From positions 1 through 64,000 of the forward strand of contig CAZIOT010000019.1 in NCBI GenBank assembly GCA_964540965.1: a DNA stretch of 64,000 bases, in the 5' to 3' direction. This document shows, piece after piece, positions 23,201-35,250 of the stretch. The translations under genes were made by a program, and so were the position numbers. A model generated the notes under the pieces. The model was not told where the DNA came from. It did not search any database and was given only the letters and a program-made list of their open reading frames with translations. Within the stretch, counting starts at the first letter, position 1; the number at the start of each line of letters is the position of its first letter. Source of the stretch: JADYZU01 sp964540965 (GTDB lineage: Bacteria > Pseudomonadota > Alphaproteobacteria > Rhodobacterales > Rhodobacteraceae).

Positions 23201-23865
23201 CCGGCTGGCAGGACATCGAGGCCGAGGTGCTGGCCCGCATCCAGTCGCGCCGCTGGCCGCCCGGCAGCGCGATCCCGAATGAGGCCGACCTTGCCGCCGA
23301 ATTCGGCGTGGCGCGGGCGACGGTCAACCGCGCGCTGCAGGCGCTGGCCGAGGCCGGCTGGCTTGACCGCCGGCGGCGGGCGGGCACGCGGGTGGCTCTG
23401 TTCCCGGTGCGGCGCGCGACCTTTGCCGTGCCGCTGATCCGCGCCGAGGTGCGCGATTCGGGCCGCAGCTACGGCCACCGACTGCTCGCCCGCGATCTGG
23501 CCGCGCCACCCGAGGCGCTTGGCTTTGGCCCCGGCAAGGCGCTGCATCTGGTGGCGCTGCATCTGGCCGACGGCGCCGTCCACGCCCACGAGGACCGCTG
23601 GATCAACCGCGCCGCGGCGCCGGGCATCGACAGCGCCGACCTGACCGAGGTCAGCGCCAACGAATGGCTGGTCGGCCACGCGCCCTATACCCATGGCGAT
23701 TACGAGGTCGGCGCCCGCACCGCCGGCGACCTCGCGCCGTTGTTCGGCTGCGATCCGGCCGCGGCGCTGGTCACCGTGCGGCGGCGGACCTGGGCCGGCG
23801 AACAGCCGGTGACCGAGGTGCGGCTGACCTTTGCGCCGGGGCACCTGATCCGCGCGGCGCTGTAG
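23197..23865 (+). CDS. hutC: Histidine utilisation repressor HutC (GntR family)
   Basis: A 222-residue GntR-type regulator: an N-terminal winged helix (WPPGSAIPNEADLAAEFGV then RATVNRALQALAEAGWLDR) and a C-terminal UTRA ligand-binding domain, which binds urocanate in characterised HutC proteins. The GTG start overlaps the hutF TGA by four bases, so HutC is made with HutF and represses its own operon through the site at 21807-21818. The stop is followed by repeat copy B. Confidence 0.95.
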   Translation: MTGWQDIEAEVLARIQSRRWPPGSAIPNEADLAAEFGVARATVNRALQALAEAGWLDRRRRAGTRVALFPVRRATFAVPLIRAEVRDSGRSYGHRLLARDLAAPPEALGFGPGKALHLVALHLADGAVHAHEDRWINRAAAPGIDSADLTEVSANEWLVGHAPYTHGDYEVGARTAGDLAPLFGCDPAAALVTVRRRTWAGEQPVTEVRLTFAPGHLIRAAL

Positions 23866-23873
23866 GGCGGGGG

Positions 23874-24083
23874 CCGGTCCGTGCCGGACCGGCGCAGGAA
23901 GAAAGGGGGCCTTCCGCCCCCCTCTTGGCCTGCGGCCAATTCACCCCCCGAGGATATTTGGGGACGAAGAATGAGGAAAGAGCGGCTCTCCCGTTCATTC
24001 TTCGTCCAAAAATATCCCCGCCGGAGGCAAACCTGAGGAGGAGCCGGAGGCGACGACGAGGCAAAGACTCGGCGCCGCAGGCG
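23874..24083 (+). repeat. Multi-hairpin intergenic repeat, copy B
   Basis: Fills the gap between convergent hutC and the ribokinase. Elements in order are an outer hairpin (arms 23874-23880 and 23886-23892), a GGGGGC/GCCCCC hairpin (23905-23921) whose reverse strand ends in a T-rich run, a small GGCC hairpin, a long inverted repeat (arms about 23952-23974 and 23995-24017), a GAGGAGGAGCCGGAGG block, and a closing GGCGCC hairpin. It is inverted relative to copy C and parallel to copy D. It probably terminates transcription from both sides. Confidence 0.88.
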
Positions 24084-24089
24084 CGCCGC

Positions 24090-25016
24090 TCAGGAACCGC
24101 GGGCGAGGAGCGCGTCGATTTCGGACCTTGCCGGCATCGACGGCGCGGTGCCGGCGCGCGTCACCGAAATGCCGGCGGTGGCCGAGCCAAAGCGCACCGC
24201 CTCGACCGGGGTCATGCCCTCGGCCAGGGCTGCGGCGAAACCGCCGTTGAACGCGTCGCCCGCGCCCGTCGTCTCGACCACCGGGCCGGCGCGGAACACC
24301 GGCACATGCACCGCCTGCCGCCCGTCGCAGTAAAGCGCCCCCTGCCCGCCCAGCGTGATGACGGCCGCCCCGGCGCCCTTGGCGATCAGCGCGCGGGCTG
24401 CCGCCTCGGCCTCGGCCACGTTGGTCACCGGCAGGCCGGTCAGCGCCTCGGCCTCGGATTCGTTCGGCGTGACGTAATCGCACAGGGCGAGCATGCCGTC
24501 CGGCAGCGGGGCGGCGGGGGCCGGGTTCAGGATCGTCATCACCCCGGCCTCGCGCGCGATCTGCAGCGCGCGCACCGCCGCCGGCAGCGGCTGTTCCAGC
24601 TGGGTGACAAAGACCCCGGCGCGGCGGATCAGCAGGTCGTTGGCGTCGATATCGGCCTCGGAAATCCGCGCGGCGGCCCCCGGGGCAATGATGATCGCGT
24701 TGTTGCCGGTCGCCGCCTCGATAAAGATATAGGCGGCGCCGGTGTAGCTGTCGGGATCCTCGGTCACCACCGGCGTCACGCCGGCGCGGGTCCAGGTGGC
24801 GCGGGCCATGTCGGCAAAGGCATCCGCACCCAGCCGGGTCAGGAAATGCACATCGGCCCCGGCGCGCGCCGCCGCGACCGACTGGTTCGATCCCTTGCCG
24901 CCCGGCCCCAGAACGAAGGACTGACCCAGGATCGTCTCGCCCAGCTTCGGCTGCCGCTCGGCGCGATAGGCGGTGTCGGCGACGAACACGCCCAGGATGA
25001 CGACGGGTTTCGGCAT
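24090..25016 (-). CDS. rbsK: Ribokinase (PfkB family)
   Basis: A 308-residue PfkB-type sugar kinase with the N-terminal GPGGKGSNQSVAAARAGA motif of ribokinases, the mid-protein NPAPAAPLPDG, TPNESEAEALTG, and the C-terminal catalytic anion hole ETTGAGDAFNGGF. ATG 25016 is chosen because AAGGAG lies 5 nt upstream. An ATG at 25031 overlaps the preceding stop and would add MKENA, but would place that ribosome binding site inside the coding region. Ribose as substrate fits the RbsD-like neighbour but is inferred. Confidence 0.9.
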   Translation of the reverse strand: MPKPVVILGVFVADTAYRAERQPKLGETILGQSFVLGPGGKGSNQSVAAARAGADVHFLTRLGADAFADMARATWTRAGVTPVVTEDPDSYTGAAYIFIEAATGNNAIIIAPGAAARISEADIDANDLLIRRAGVFVTQLEQPLPAAVRALQIAREAGVMTILNPAPAAPLPDGMLALCDYVTPNESEAEALTGLPVTNVAEAEAAARALIAKGAGAAVITLGGQGALYCDGRQAVHVPVFRAGPVVETTGAGDAFNGGFAAALAEGMTPVEAVRFGSATAGISVTRAGTAPSMPARSEIDALLARGS

Positions 25017-25027
25017 GGCATTCTCCT

Positions 25028-26005
25028 TCATGGGGCGATGGCGAGGGTTTCGCCGATGTCGAGGACAACCGGTGCCGGCAGCCCCGGCCGCGCGGCACCG
25101 GCAAAGCGGATGAGGTCATCGGCGGGGCTGTCGGGCGACAGGGCAAAGGTGCCCCAGTGCATGGCGACAGCCTGCCCGGCCCCGACCGCCGCGGCAATAT
25201 CAAGCGCATGTTCCGGGCAGGCATGGACATCGCCCACCACCCGTTCCGGCGCCCAGGCACCGATCGGCACCAGCGCCAGATCGAACGGGCCAAGCCGGGC
25301 GCCGATCTCAGCATGAACCGGGCCGTGGGCGGTATCGCCGGCGTGGAACAGCGAAACCTCGCCGGCCCGCAGCGCCCAGCCCAGCGCCGGATGCGGCGCC
25401 AGTCCGATCATGTCGCGCCGGCCATAGTGCAACGCCGGCGTGGCGGTGACGGTCAGCCCGCCAAAGCTGCGGCTGTCCCAGGCGGGCAGCGCCAGCACCG
25501 CGGCAAAGCCCAGAAGGTCCGGATCGGGGGTCAGGTCCGGTGGCCCGACCAGCACCGCATCGGGAAAGGCCCGGGCGATGCCGCGCAGCGTCGGCAGGTC
25601 GTAATGGTCGTGATCCTCGTGGCTGACCAGCACCAGATCCACCCGGTCGAGCGCCAGAATCGGCGCTGCCGCGAGGCGCGGCGGCGACAGCGGCGTGCCC
25701 AGCCGGTCCGACAGGATCGGATCGACCAGCACCGATTGCCCGCCCAGCCGGATCAGAAAGCCGGAATGGCCCAGCCATGTCACCGTTCCGTCCCGCAGCG
25801 CGGCCCCGGCCAGCGCCCGGGTCGCCGGGGCGCCGCTGGCCTGGGGTGGCAGCAGGATCGAATCGGCGACGATGCCCAAAAGGCAGAGGGCGCGGAACGG
25901 TTCAGGCAATTGCGGCAGGCGCGGCGACGCCGGCCCCATTTCGGGCGGCAAGGCGCAGGCCGCCGTCAGTGCCATCATCATGACCGCAGGCCAGGCTGGC
26001 CGCAT
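25028..26005 (-). CDS. Metallo-beta-lactamase-fold lipoprotein (UlaG/NAPE-PLD-like)
   Basis: A 325-residue protein with a lipoprotein signal ending at the lipobox LTAAC (Cys about 17), so it is probably exported and lipid-anchored. The MBL fold follows: TVTWLGHSGFLIRL, the metal motif SHEDHDHYD, FHAGDTAHG and MHWGTF. This arrangement matches the N-acyl-phosphatidylethanolamine phospholipase D/UlaG group, which contains lactonases and phosphodiesterases. Its place between sugar genes suggests a lactone or ester of a sugar, but that is inference. Its stop is 11 nt before the preferred ribokinase start. Confidence 0.85.
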   Translation of the reverse strand: MRPAWPAVMMMALTAACALPPEMGPASPRLPQLPEPFRALCLLGIVADSILLPPQASGAPATRALAGAALRDGTVTWLGHSGFLIRLGGQSVLVDPILSDRLGTPLSPPRLAAAPILALDRVDLVLVSHEDHDHYDLPTLRGIARAFPDAVLVGPPDLTPDPDLLGFAAVLALPAWDSRSFGGLTVTATPALHYGRRDMIGLAPHPALGWALRAGEVSLFHAGDTAHGPVHAEIGARLGPFDLALVPIGAWAPERVVGDVHACPEHALDIAAAVGAGQAVAMHWGTFALSPDSPADDLIRFAGAARPGLPAPVVLDIGETLAIAP

Positions 26006-26012
26006 CGCCGGA

Positions 26013-26465
26013 TCAGACCGCGGGCGGGATCACGCCCTTGCGCAGGATGAAGCAGCCATAGAACCGCCGCTCGCCGGTCTGGATCACGGCATAGGCCTCG
26101 CGCGCGCGGTCGTAGAAATCAAAGCGTTCGATGCCGATCATCGGCCGCGGCCGGCCCTCGGCGGCGTCGATCTCGGCCTGGACCTCGGCATGGACCGGCG
26201 GAATGGTGTCAGGTTCGCCGACGATCTGCATGCGGCCGGCGAAATCCTCGAAAAAGGTATCCAGCGGCAGGACCGAGAGCACGGCGCGCAGCGCCTCGGC
26301 CGCCGACAGATTCTCCATCCGCAACAGATCGCCATAGACCGTCTGGCGGGCAATGGAATCGGCCGGGAAATTCGTGTCGGCGATGACCAGCGCATCGCCA
26401 TGGCCCATCGCGCGCAGCACATACAGCACATCGGCATTCAGCCGGTTGTCGATACCCTTGAGCAT
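26013..26465 (-). CDS. RbsD/FucU family sugar mutarotase
   Basis: A 150-residue protein beginning MLKGIDNRLNADVLYVLRAMGHGDALVIADTN, in which the MGHGD segment carries the conserved catalytic His of RbsD/FucU mutarotases. The C-terminal RFYGCFILRKGVI is also typical. It speeds anomer conversion of ribose or fucose before phosphorylation. GGGGGAGG precedes ATG 26465; the longer upstream frame lacks family similarity. It lies 37 nt after the ABC ATPase gene. Confidence 0.92.
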   Translation of the reverse strand: MLKGIDNRLNADVLYVLRAMGHGDALVIADTNFPADSIARQTVYGDLLRMENLSAAEALRAVLSVLPLDTFFEDFAGRMQIVGEPDTIPPVHAEVQAEIDAAEGRPRPMIGIERFDFYDRAREAYAVIQTGERRFYGCFILRKGVIPPAV

Positions 26466-26502
26466 GTCGCCTCCCCCGTGGCCCGTCTGCCGGTTCCGCC
26501 TG

Positions 26503-27555
<1,053 letters not shown>

Positions 27556-27656
27556 GCGGACGCCTCCCCTTTTGGGCAGTGGTAGCGCAGGCCCGCGGGG
27601 CTGTCCACCGCGCTGGCATTCTAACATGTCAGCACCAGACCCGATCCTGCCTTGCG

Positions 27657-27869
27657 GAGCGCCTTCGGCGCGGAGTCCTTGCCTCGTCGTCGGCTTCGCC
27701 TCCTCCTCAGGTTTGCCTCCGGCGGGGATATTTATGGACGAAGAATGGGCAAAGAGCTGTTCTTTCCCCATTCTTCGTCCCCAAATATCCTCAGGGGGTG
27801 AATGCGCCGCAAGGCGCAGAGGGGGGCGGAAGGCCCCCTTTTCTTCCTTCGCCGGGCTTCAGCCCGGCG
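27657..27869 (-). repeat. Multi-hairpin intergenic repeat, copy C (inverted)
   Basis: Same element as copies B and D on the opposite strand. The closing GCGCC hairpin is near 27660, the long inverted repeat has arms 27726-27748 and 27768-27790 and continues pairing inward through AAAGA/TCTTT, and the G/C hairpin (about 27822-27838) is followed by CTTTTCTTCC on the + strand. The outer hairpin is at 27850-27869. It fills most of the 333-nt gap between the ABC ATPase gene and nnr; the remaining ~100 nt next to the ATPase ATG probably hold its promoter, but no convincing -35/-10 pair was found. Confidence 0.88.
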
Positions 27870-27888
27870 CCCCCAGCCAGTCACCGGC

Positions 27889-30133
<2,245 letters not shown>

Positions 30134-30169
30134 CGCCTGCCAGAATTCCACAGAGGAAGAACTACTGAG

Positions 30170-31573
30170 ATGAGCAACAAGCTACTCGATCTTATCAAGG
30201 ATGAGGGCGCCGACTACGTCGACATCCGCTTTACCGACCCGCGCGGCAAGCTTCAGCATGTGACCGTCGTCGCCGATCTGGTCGACGAGGATTTCATCGA
30301 GGAAGGCTTCATGTTCGACGGCTCGTCGATCGCCGGCTGGAAGTCGATCGACCAGTCCGACATGAAGCTGATGCCCGATTGCGACAGCGCCTATGTCGAT
30401 CCGTTCTTTGCCGAAAAGACCATCTGCGTGCATTGCAACGTGGTCGAGCCCGACACCGGCGAGGCCTATGAACGCGACCCGCGCGGCACCGCTCTCAAGG
30501 CCGAGGCCTATCTCAAGTCGACCGGCATCGGCGACAGCGCCTTCATGGGCCCCGAGGCGGAATTCTTCCTGTTCGACAACGTCCGCTTCCAGGTCGCCAT
30601 GAACAAGGTGTCCTTCGAGGTCGATGGCGTCGATGCCGCCTGGAACAGCGATGCCGAATTCGAGGCCGGCAACATGGGCCACCGTCCCGGCATCAAGGGC
30701 GGCTATTTCCCGCTGCCGCCGATCGACGATGCGCAGGACCTGCGGTCGGAAATGCTCTCGACGATGAAGCGCATGGGCATGAAGGTGGACAAGCACCACC
30801 ACGAGGTCGCGTCCACGCAGCATGAACTCGGCATTATCTTCGGCACGCTGACCAAGCAGGCCGACGAGATCCTGAAATACAAATACGTCATCCACAACGT
30901 CGCGCAGGCCTATGGCAAGACCGCGACCTTCATGCCCAAGCCCATCGCGGGCGACAACGGCAGCGGCATGCATGTCAACATGTCGATCTGGAAGGACGGC
31001 AAGCCGCTGTTCGCCGGCGACAAATACGCCGACCTGAGCCAGGAGGCGCTGTGGTACATCGGCGGCATCCTCAAGCACGCCAAGGCGCTGAACGCGATCA
31101 CCAACCCCGGCACCAACAGCTACAAGCGGCTGATCCCCGGCTTCGAGGCGCCGGTGCTGCGGGCCTATTCGGCGCGCAACCGGTCGGGCTGCATCCGCAT
31201 TCCGTGGTCGGAATCGCCCAAGGCCAAGCGTGTCGAGGCGCGGTTCCCCGATCCCTCGGCCAACCCCTATCTGGCCTTCGCCGCGCTCTTGATGGCCGGC
31301 ATCGACGGCATCCGCAACAAGATCGACCCCGGCCCCTCGTCGGACAAGGATCTGTATGACCTGCCGCCCGAGGAACTGGCGCAGATCCCCACCGTCTGCG
31401 GTTCGCTGCGCGAGGCGCTGTACGAGCTGGAGAAGGACCACGATTTCCTGCTGGCCGGCGGCGTGTTCACCCGCGACCAGCTGGAAGGCTACATGGCTCT
31501 GAAGTGGGAAGAGGTCTATGCCTTTGAACACACGCCGCATCCGGTGGAATACAAGATGTACTATTCCTGCTGA
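30170..31573 (+). CDS. glnA: Glutamine synthetase GlnA, type I
   Basis: Makes glutamine from glutamate, ammonia and ATP; a dodecamer regulated by adenylylation. The 467-residue protein has [11 protein letters not shown] near residue 45, the metal-binding [21 protein letters not shown], and the adenylylation site DLYDLPPEE with Tyr396. AGAGGAAGA lies upstream of ATG 30170. The gene is followed by a strong intrinsic terminator. Confidence 0.98.
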   Translation: MSNKLLDLIKDEGADYVDIRFTDPRGKLQHVTVVADLVDEDFIEEGFMFDGSSIAGWKSIDQSDMKLMPDCDSAYVDPFFAEKTICVHCNVVEPDTGEAYERDPRGTALKAEAYLKSTGIGDSAFMGPEAEFFLFDNVRFQVAMNKVSFEVDGVDAAWNSDAEFEAGNMGHRPGIKGGYFPLPPIDDAQDLRSEMLSTMKRMGMKVDKHHHEVASTQHELGIIFGTLTKQADEILKYKYVIHNVAQAYGKTATFMPKPIAGDNGSGMHVNMSIWKDGKPLFAGDKYADLSQEALWYIGGILKHAKALNAITNPGTNSYKRLIPGFEAPVLRAYSARNRSGCIRIPWSESPKAKRVEARFPDPSANPYLAFAALLMAGIDGIRNKIDPGPSSDKDLYDLPPEELAQIPTVCGSLREALYELEKDHDFLLAGGVFTRDQLEGYMALKWEEVYAFEHTPHPVEYKMYYSC

Positions 31574-31593
31574 TCCGGTTTCCGGTTCGGCAA

Positions 31594-31626
31594 CGAAAGG
31601 CCCGGGCACCCCGCCCGGGCCTTTCG
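31594..31626 (+). terminator. Intrinsic terminator after glnA
   Basis: Arms of 14 bases (31594-31607 and 31613-31626; CGAAAGGCCCGGGC paired with its complement) enclose a 5-nt loop and are followed by CCTTTTCT. It ends the glnB-glnA transcript about 20 nt after the stop. Confidence 0.88.
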
Positions 31627-31662
31627 CCTTTTCTGCGGCGCCCCTGATGTGCCGCGCCTCAG

Positions 31663-31709
31663 GCTGCAACCGATTGCAGCGACAAACGCCACCAGTCCCG
31701 CGGTTTGTC
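31663..31709. promoter_or_regulatory. Adjacent inverted repeats upstream of the first paralogue
   Basis: GCTGCAA (31663-31669) / TTGCAGC (31674-31680) and GACAAAC (31681-31687) / GTTTGTC (31703-31709) abut each other in the 200-nt gap between the glnA terminator and the gene at 31829. They could be operators or mRNA hairpins. The rest of this gap holds a GGAAACA and a GATGGAAT motif that also occur upstream of the second paralogue. Confidence 0.4.
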
Positions 31710-31828
31710 TTTGCGGCGGAAACAGGTCAGGACCGCGATGGAATACCACCTTCTTTCCGCAACTGTTGCCGAAACTGGTCGCATTTCACCTTCAGATTGC
31801 AGGGACCGAATGCCTTCTGGAGGCCGTG

Positions 31829-32701
31829 ATGACCACCATCTCCCCCAGTTCTGTTGGCCAGTTGCTGTTTGTCACCCCGCCGGCGCTGAACTTTGCGCGC
31901 CTCGTCACCGAACTGACCGCGGCCCTGCCCGCGGTGACCGACCGGCCGCATGTGCTGCGCTGGGACAACGAGGATGTCGCCGCCGTCGACCTGCCGGGGA
32001 CGCGGATCGTGCTGGGCTATGACGAAGGGCTGCCCGGCGGCTGGGGCGCCTGCCTGTCCGTGTCGGTCGGCTGCGGACCCATGCCGGGCACCTGCGCCCT
32101 GTCCGACCGCGTGGCGGCTCTGGCGCGGATGATCACCGACCGCATCGCCTGCCGCCACCAGCCTGACGAGACGCGCTGGCACGAGGTCGGCGGCATCGTC
32201 GATGCCGATGCGCTTGACGCGCTGACCGCCACACTGACGCCCGCAACGCCGGTCGCGCCGCGCTTTGCCGACATCGACGGCGCGCTGGTTGACGGCACCG
32301 TCGCCCGTGTCGAGACCGCGCTGGCCGAGCGTGAGGCCGAACGCCATGCGCTCGAGGCGCGCGCCTGCGGGCCGCGGCGCCGCGGCCGCCGCCGTGCCCT
32401 GCCCCGGTCCCGTGCCGCCGCCCCCCCGCCGCAGGTCCAGCACATCGGCTGCCCGGAAAACCTGGCCCTGCGTGCCGCTCTTTACGGAGACGGGGCACCG
32501 CGGGCCACGCCGCAGATGCGCCTGGCGATCCATGCGATGAACGCGACGATGATGGCGGTGTCGCTGCCGGTCGGTGCCGGGCTGATGACCTATGGCCTCT
32601 TGCGCGGTGAAAACCTGCATCTGTCGGCCCGTGCCGTGGCGCTTATCGGCGCGGCCATCGGCATCCTGCAATCGCCTGTCGCGCCCATGATCGGAATCTG
32701 A
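31829..32701 (+). CDS. Unknown protein, paralogue 1 (N-terminal shared domain, C-terminal membrane segments)
   Basis: Not assigned to a family. The 290-residue protein has an N-terminal domain of about 140 residues shared with the gene at 33062 (QLLF at 11-14, LRWDNEDV at 43-50, ARMITDRIACRHQPD at 99-113). A charged, arginine-rich linker with RRRGRRR follows, then two likely membrane helices near the C terminus (MMAVSLPVGAGLMTYGLL and AVALIGAAIGILQSP). ATG 31829 has CTGGAGG upstream; the frame upstream of it is not similar to the paralogue. Position after glnA carries no obvious functional hint. Confidence 0.75.
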   Translation: MTTISPSSVGQLLFVTPPALNFARLVTELTAALPAVTDRPHVLRWDNEDVAAVDLPGTRIVLGYDEGLPGGWGACLSVSVGCGPMPGTCALSDRVAALARMITDRIACRHQPDETRWHEVGGIVDADALDALTATLTPATPVAPRFADIDGALVDGTVARVETALAEREAERHALEARACGPRRRGRRRALPRSRAAAPPPQVQHIGCPENLALRAALYGDGAPRATPQMRLAIHAMNATMMAVSLPVGAGLMTYGLLRGENLHLSARAVALIGAAIGILQSPVAPMIGI

Positions 32702-32708
32702 TCCTGCA

Positions 32709-32906
32709 ATGACCGACCTGACCCAGGGCCAAGACGCCCCCGCCGATCCCGAGCCCGAGCCCTGGGCCCCCGCCTTTCTTGGTCTTGTCGCCACCGCGGG
32801 CCTGTGGTCCTTTGGATTGGCGGCGCTGTCGGGCTGCGCCCTGCCCTGGGCCTGCACGACCGCGGGGCGGATCGACCCCGCGCTTCTGGCGCTACTCCAC
32901 CGCTAG
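32709..32906 (+). CDS. Small hypothetical membrane protein between the paralogues
   Basis: A 65-residue frame starting 8 nt after paralogue 1, with an acidic proline-rich N terminus (PADPEPEPWAP) and one hydrophobic segment (AFLGLVATAGLWSFGLAAL) followed by two cysteines. No strong ribosome binding site is visible, so translation may depend on the gene before it. The function is unknown and the call rests on position and composition. Confidence 0.45.
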   Translation: MTDLTQGQDAPADPEPEPWAPAFLGLVATAGLWSFGLAALSGCALPWACTTAGRIDPALLALLHR

Positions 32907-32940
32907 GTGGAAACAAACCCCGCTTCCAGGATGGAATTGT

Positions 32941-32977
32941 CATTGTGGCGGAAACCGGGGCCGGTGCCGCCACAATG
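32941..32977. other. Strong hairpin upstream of the second paralogue
   Basis: Eleven-base perfect arms CATTGTGGCGG (32941-32951) and CCGCCACAATG (32967-32977) enclose a 15-nt loop rich in CCGG. It lies 35 nt after the small membrane gene and 84 nt before ATG 33062. There is no U tract, so it is as likely to be a regulatory structure or operator as a terminator. Confidence 0.6.
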
Positions 32978-33061
32978 TCCCTGCGATTCCGCGATTGTTT
33001 CGTCTTGGCGCCCCAATCGGCCCCCAGTCTCGACCCAGGAACCAATCGAGCAGAGGCTAAA

Positions 33062-33814
33062 ATGCCCCAGACCCATGTGAGGCCGACCAATACCATCGCG
33101 CAACTGCTGTTCGCGCGGACGCCGGTGCTGGACTTCCCGCGGCTTGTCGGTGACCTTGATGCCGCCTTCCGCAACTGCCCCGAAGAGGGGCGCGCCCTGC
33201 GCTGGGATCACGACGATCTTGCCGTGCTGGACGTGCAGGCCAGCCGCATCATCCTCAGCTTCGCCGCCGACCTTTCAGGCGCCCATGCCGCCAGCCTGAC
33301 CGTCGGCGTCGGCTATGGCCCCGGCACCGGGGCGCCGGGGCTGGCCCTGCGGCAATCGACCATCGCCCGGATGATCGTCGAACGCATCGCCGGACGGCAT
33401 CATCCCGACACCGTCCTGTGGCAGGAGACGGCCGAGGCGCTGGACGAGACCCTGCTTGACCGCCTGACGGCGGCGCAGGACATCCGCAACGCGGCGCCGC
33501 TTCGGACCGATCCGCGCGCCCGCGCCCGCTTTGCCGTCGACCAGACGGCCGCCATCGCCCGCACCCCGCGCGCGCCCTCTCTCCGCGACAGCCTGTCGGG
33601 CGCCGACCGTCCGGCGCTGACCACCGCCAGCCGCGTGGTGATGAAGGCGCGCGATACCACGCTCGTCATCGCCCGCATGTCGGCACAGGCCTACGAGATC
33701 ACCCGCGGTCGCCTCGAACGCGCCCGCGATCCGCAGGTCGTGTTGCGCACGATCCTGGGCCTGCCCGCCGCGACCGAGCCGCGCATCCGCCCGCGCCGCG
33801 TCGTCCCGGCCTGA
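33062..33814 (+). CDS. Unknown protein, paralogue 2
   Basis: A 250-residue protein whose first 140 residues parallel paralogue 1: IAQLLF (12-17), LRWDHDDLAVLDV (46-58), IARMIVERIAGRHHPDTVLW (101-120). The C-terminal part differs, is basic and ends in a run rich in Arg and Pro, with no membrane helix. GAGG lies just upstream of ATG 33062. The shared domain with different tails suggests two soluble and membrane-bound versions of one module. No catalytic motif was recognised. Confidence 0.78.
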   Translation: MPQTHVRPTNTIAQLLFARTPVLDFPRLVGDLDAAFRNCPEEGRALRWDHDDLAVLDVQASRIILSFAADLSGAHAASLTVGVGYGPGTGAPGLALRQSTIARMIVERIAGRHHPDTVLWQETAEALDETLLDRLTAAQDIRNAAPLRTDPRARARFAVDQTAAIARTPRAPSLRDSLSGADRPALTTASRVVMKARDTTLVIARMSAQAYEITRGRLERARDPQVVLRTILGLPAATEPRIRPRRVVPA

Positions 33815-33817
33815 GGG

Positions 33818-34549
33818 TCAGGCCCGCGCCAGACTGGTGTGGATGGTGAAAACCACCGCGCCGGACCGCGGCAGGCGCCGGATCGTCTGCCGCTCGCTGC
33901 GCAGATAGGGGGATGTGGGCCGGCCGACCGGGCGGGGGTTCGCCTCGGTATGCGGCTGGAACAGCGCCGGGTCGTCATAGCGCAAGAGGTTGGCGCGCCA
34001 CAGCGGCCGATCCCCGGGCACCATGTCGAACATCCGCTGCACCCGCGCCGCGATCCCGGCGTCATAGCGCGCCACCGGCACATGGATCCGCCTCAGCGGA
34101 TGGCCGATCTTTTCGGCCAGCGTCCAGGCGGCGGGAAAGCACAGCAGCGCCGCGGTCAGCACATGTTCGTCGCCCTGCTTCTGATGGATGCAGAAATCCT
34201 CCTGCACCAGCCGCGACAGGGTGCCTAGCGGGTCGTCGCGGTCCACCGCCACCGTCACGCCATCGGGGCGGGTCACGCCCTGCCCGACGGCAAAGCCGTG
34301 CTGCGGCAGTTCGGCCAGCACGGCATCCAGCAGTTCGTCGCAGGCCGCCTCTGCCCCCGGCAGCACCCCGATCACATCGGCACGGCGCTGCGCCACCAGC
34401 CGCGCCTTTTCGGCGATCTGCGCGGCCCAGGCGGCATCGACGCGCAGCCATTCGCCGGGCGCCACCGGATACATCTGCGGCAACCGCGCCTCGGCCGCCG
34501 CGATCTGGGCGGGCGGGATAAGGGGGAGAATCCATGGCACATCAGGCAT
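33818..34549 (-). CDS. DUF3445 protein (haem-dependent oxidative N-demethylase-like)
   Basis: A 243-residue protein with the DUF3445 pattern: LPQMYPVAPGEWLRVDAAW near the start, VQEDFCIHQKQGDEHVLTAALLCFPAAWTLAEKIGHPL in the middle and RSERQTIRRLPRSGAVVFTIHT at the end. Members have been linked to haem-dependent oxidative N-demethylation of amines. ATG 34549 (MPDVPW) has AAGGGC immediately upstream; the frame continuing farther upstream is antisense to the next gene. Its stop is three bases from that of the convergent paralogue 2. Confidence 0.85.
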   Translation of the reverse strand: MPDVPWILPLIPPAQIAAAEARLPQMYPVAPGEWLRVDAAWAAQIAEKARLVAQRRADVIGVLPGAEAACDELLDAVLAELPQHGFAVGQGVTRPDGVTVAVDRDDPLGTLSRLVQEDFCIHQKQGDEHVLTAALLCFPAAWTLAEKIGHPLRRIHVPVARYDAGIAARVQRMFDMVPGDRPLWRANLLRYDDPALFQPHTEANPRPVGRPTSPYLRSERQTIRRLPRSGAVVFTIHTSLARA

Positions 34550-34642
34550 GTGCCCTTCATCGCAACCCCAAAGCCCGCCTGCAAGCCGTTGCGAGCCATC
34601 GCGCCGGCGCCTAACCTCCGGACAACCCATGGAGACACCCCA

Positions 34643-35173
34643 ATGCCCGTCATTCTTGCCGTTCTCGCCATCGCCGCCGGGGTGATCTTCTGGACCATGC
34701 GCGCCCGCAACGCGGTGGGAGCGGCGCGGGAACTGGCCGACATGGCGGGCGACGTGATGTCGGCCGCCCGCCGCTTCGGCTTTCGCCGGCGTTACAACGA
34801 ACATCCCGTCGACAGCCTGACCGATGGCGATGTCGCCATCGCCGGGCTGGGCATCGCCTTCATGGAACTGGGCGGCCTGCCGTCGACCCAGCAGCACGAG
34901 GCGCTGATGGCAAGCCTGCGCGACCGGCTGGGGCATGGCGCGAAAAAGGCGCAAGAGGCTGTGGTGCTGGGCCGCTGGCTGGTCAACGAATGCGGCGGCC
35001 CGGATGCGGGCTTTGCCCGGCTGGGCAAACGGCTGGTCCGCCTGCAGGGCGCGGCGGCGTTCGAACCGGCGACCGGGGTGCTGCGCGATGTGGCGGCCGC
35101 CGGTCACGGACAGGTCAGCGACCGCCAGCGCGAGGCGATGGAGGATCTGGTCCGCCTGTTCCGGCCGCGGTGA
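34643..35173 (+). CDS. Membrane-anchored hypothetical protein (TerB-like C-terminal region)
   Basis: A 176-residue protein with an N-terminal membrane helix (VILAVLAIAAGVIFWTM) and a helical soluble domain containing DGDVAIAGLGIAFMELGG, which is loosely reminiscent of TerB/DnaJ-associated helical domains. GGAGAC lies upstream of ATG 34643. It is divergent from the DUF3445 gene and 77 nt upstream of dddP on the same strand. The function is unknown and the TerB comparison is weak. Confidence 0.75.
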   Translation: MPVILAVLAIAAGVIFWTMRARNAVGAARELADMAGDVMSAARRFGFRRRYNEHPVDSLTDGDVAIAGLGIAFMELGGLPSTQQHEALMASLRDRLGHGAKKAQEAVVLGRWLVNECGGPDAGFARLGKRLVRLQGAAAFEPATGVLRDVAAAGHGQVSDRQREAMEDLVRLFRPR

Positions 35174-35250
35174 AATCGGGCGTTTCCTGTCGCTTTCCGG
35201 CCTGCCCGCCGCCCCGTTCCGCGCCAGCATCACGGGCAGCGGAGGCAGCC

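Noticed and set aside
23874..24083. Repeat copies read as a CRISPR array or an insertion sequence
   Set aside because: Copies are single, far apart and carry no spacers, transposase frame or target-site duplications.
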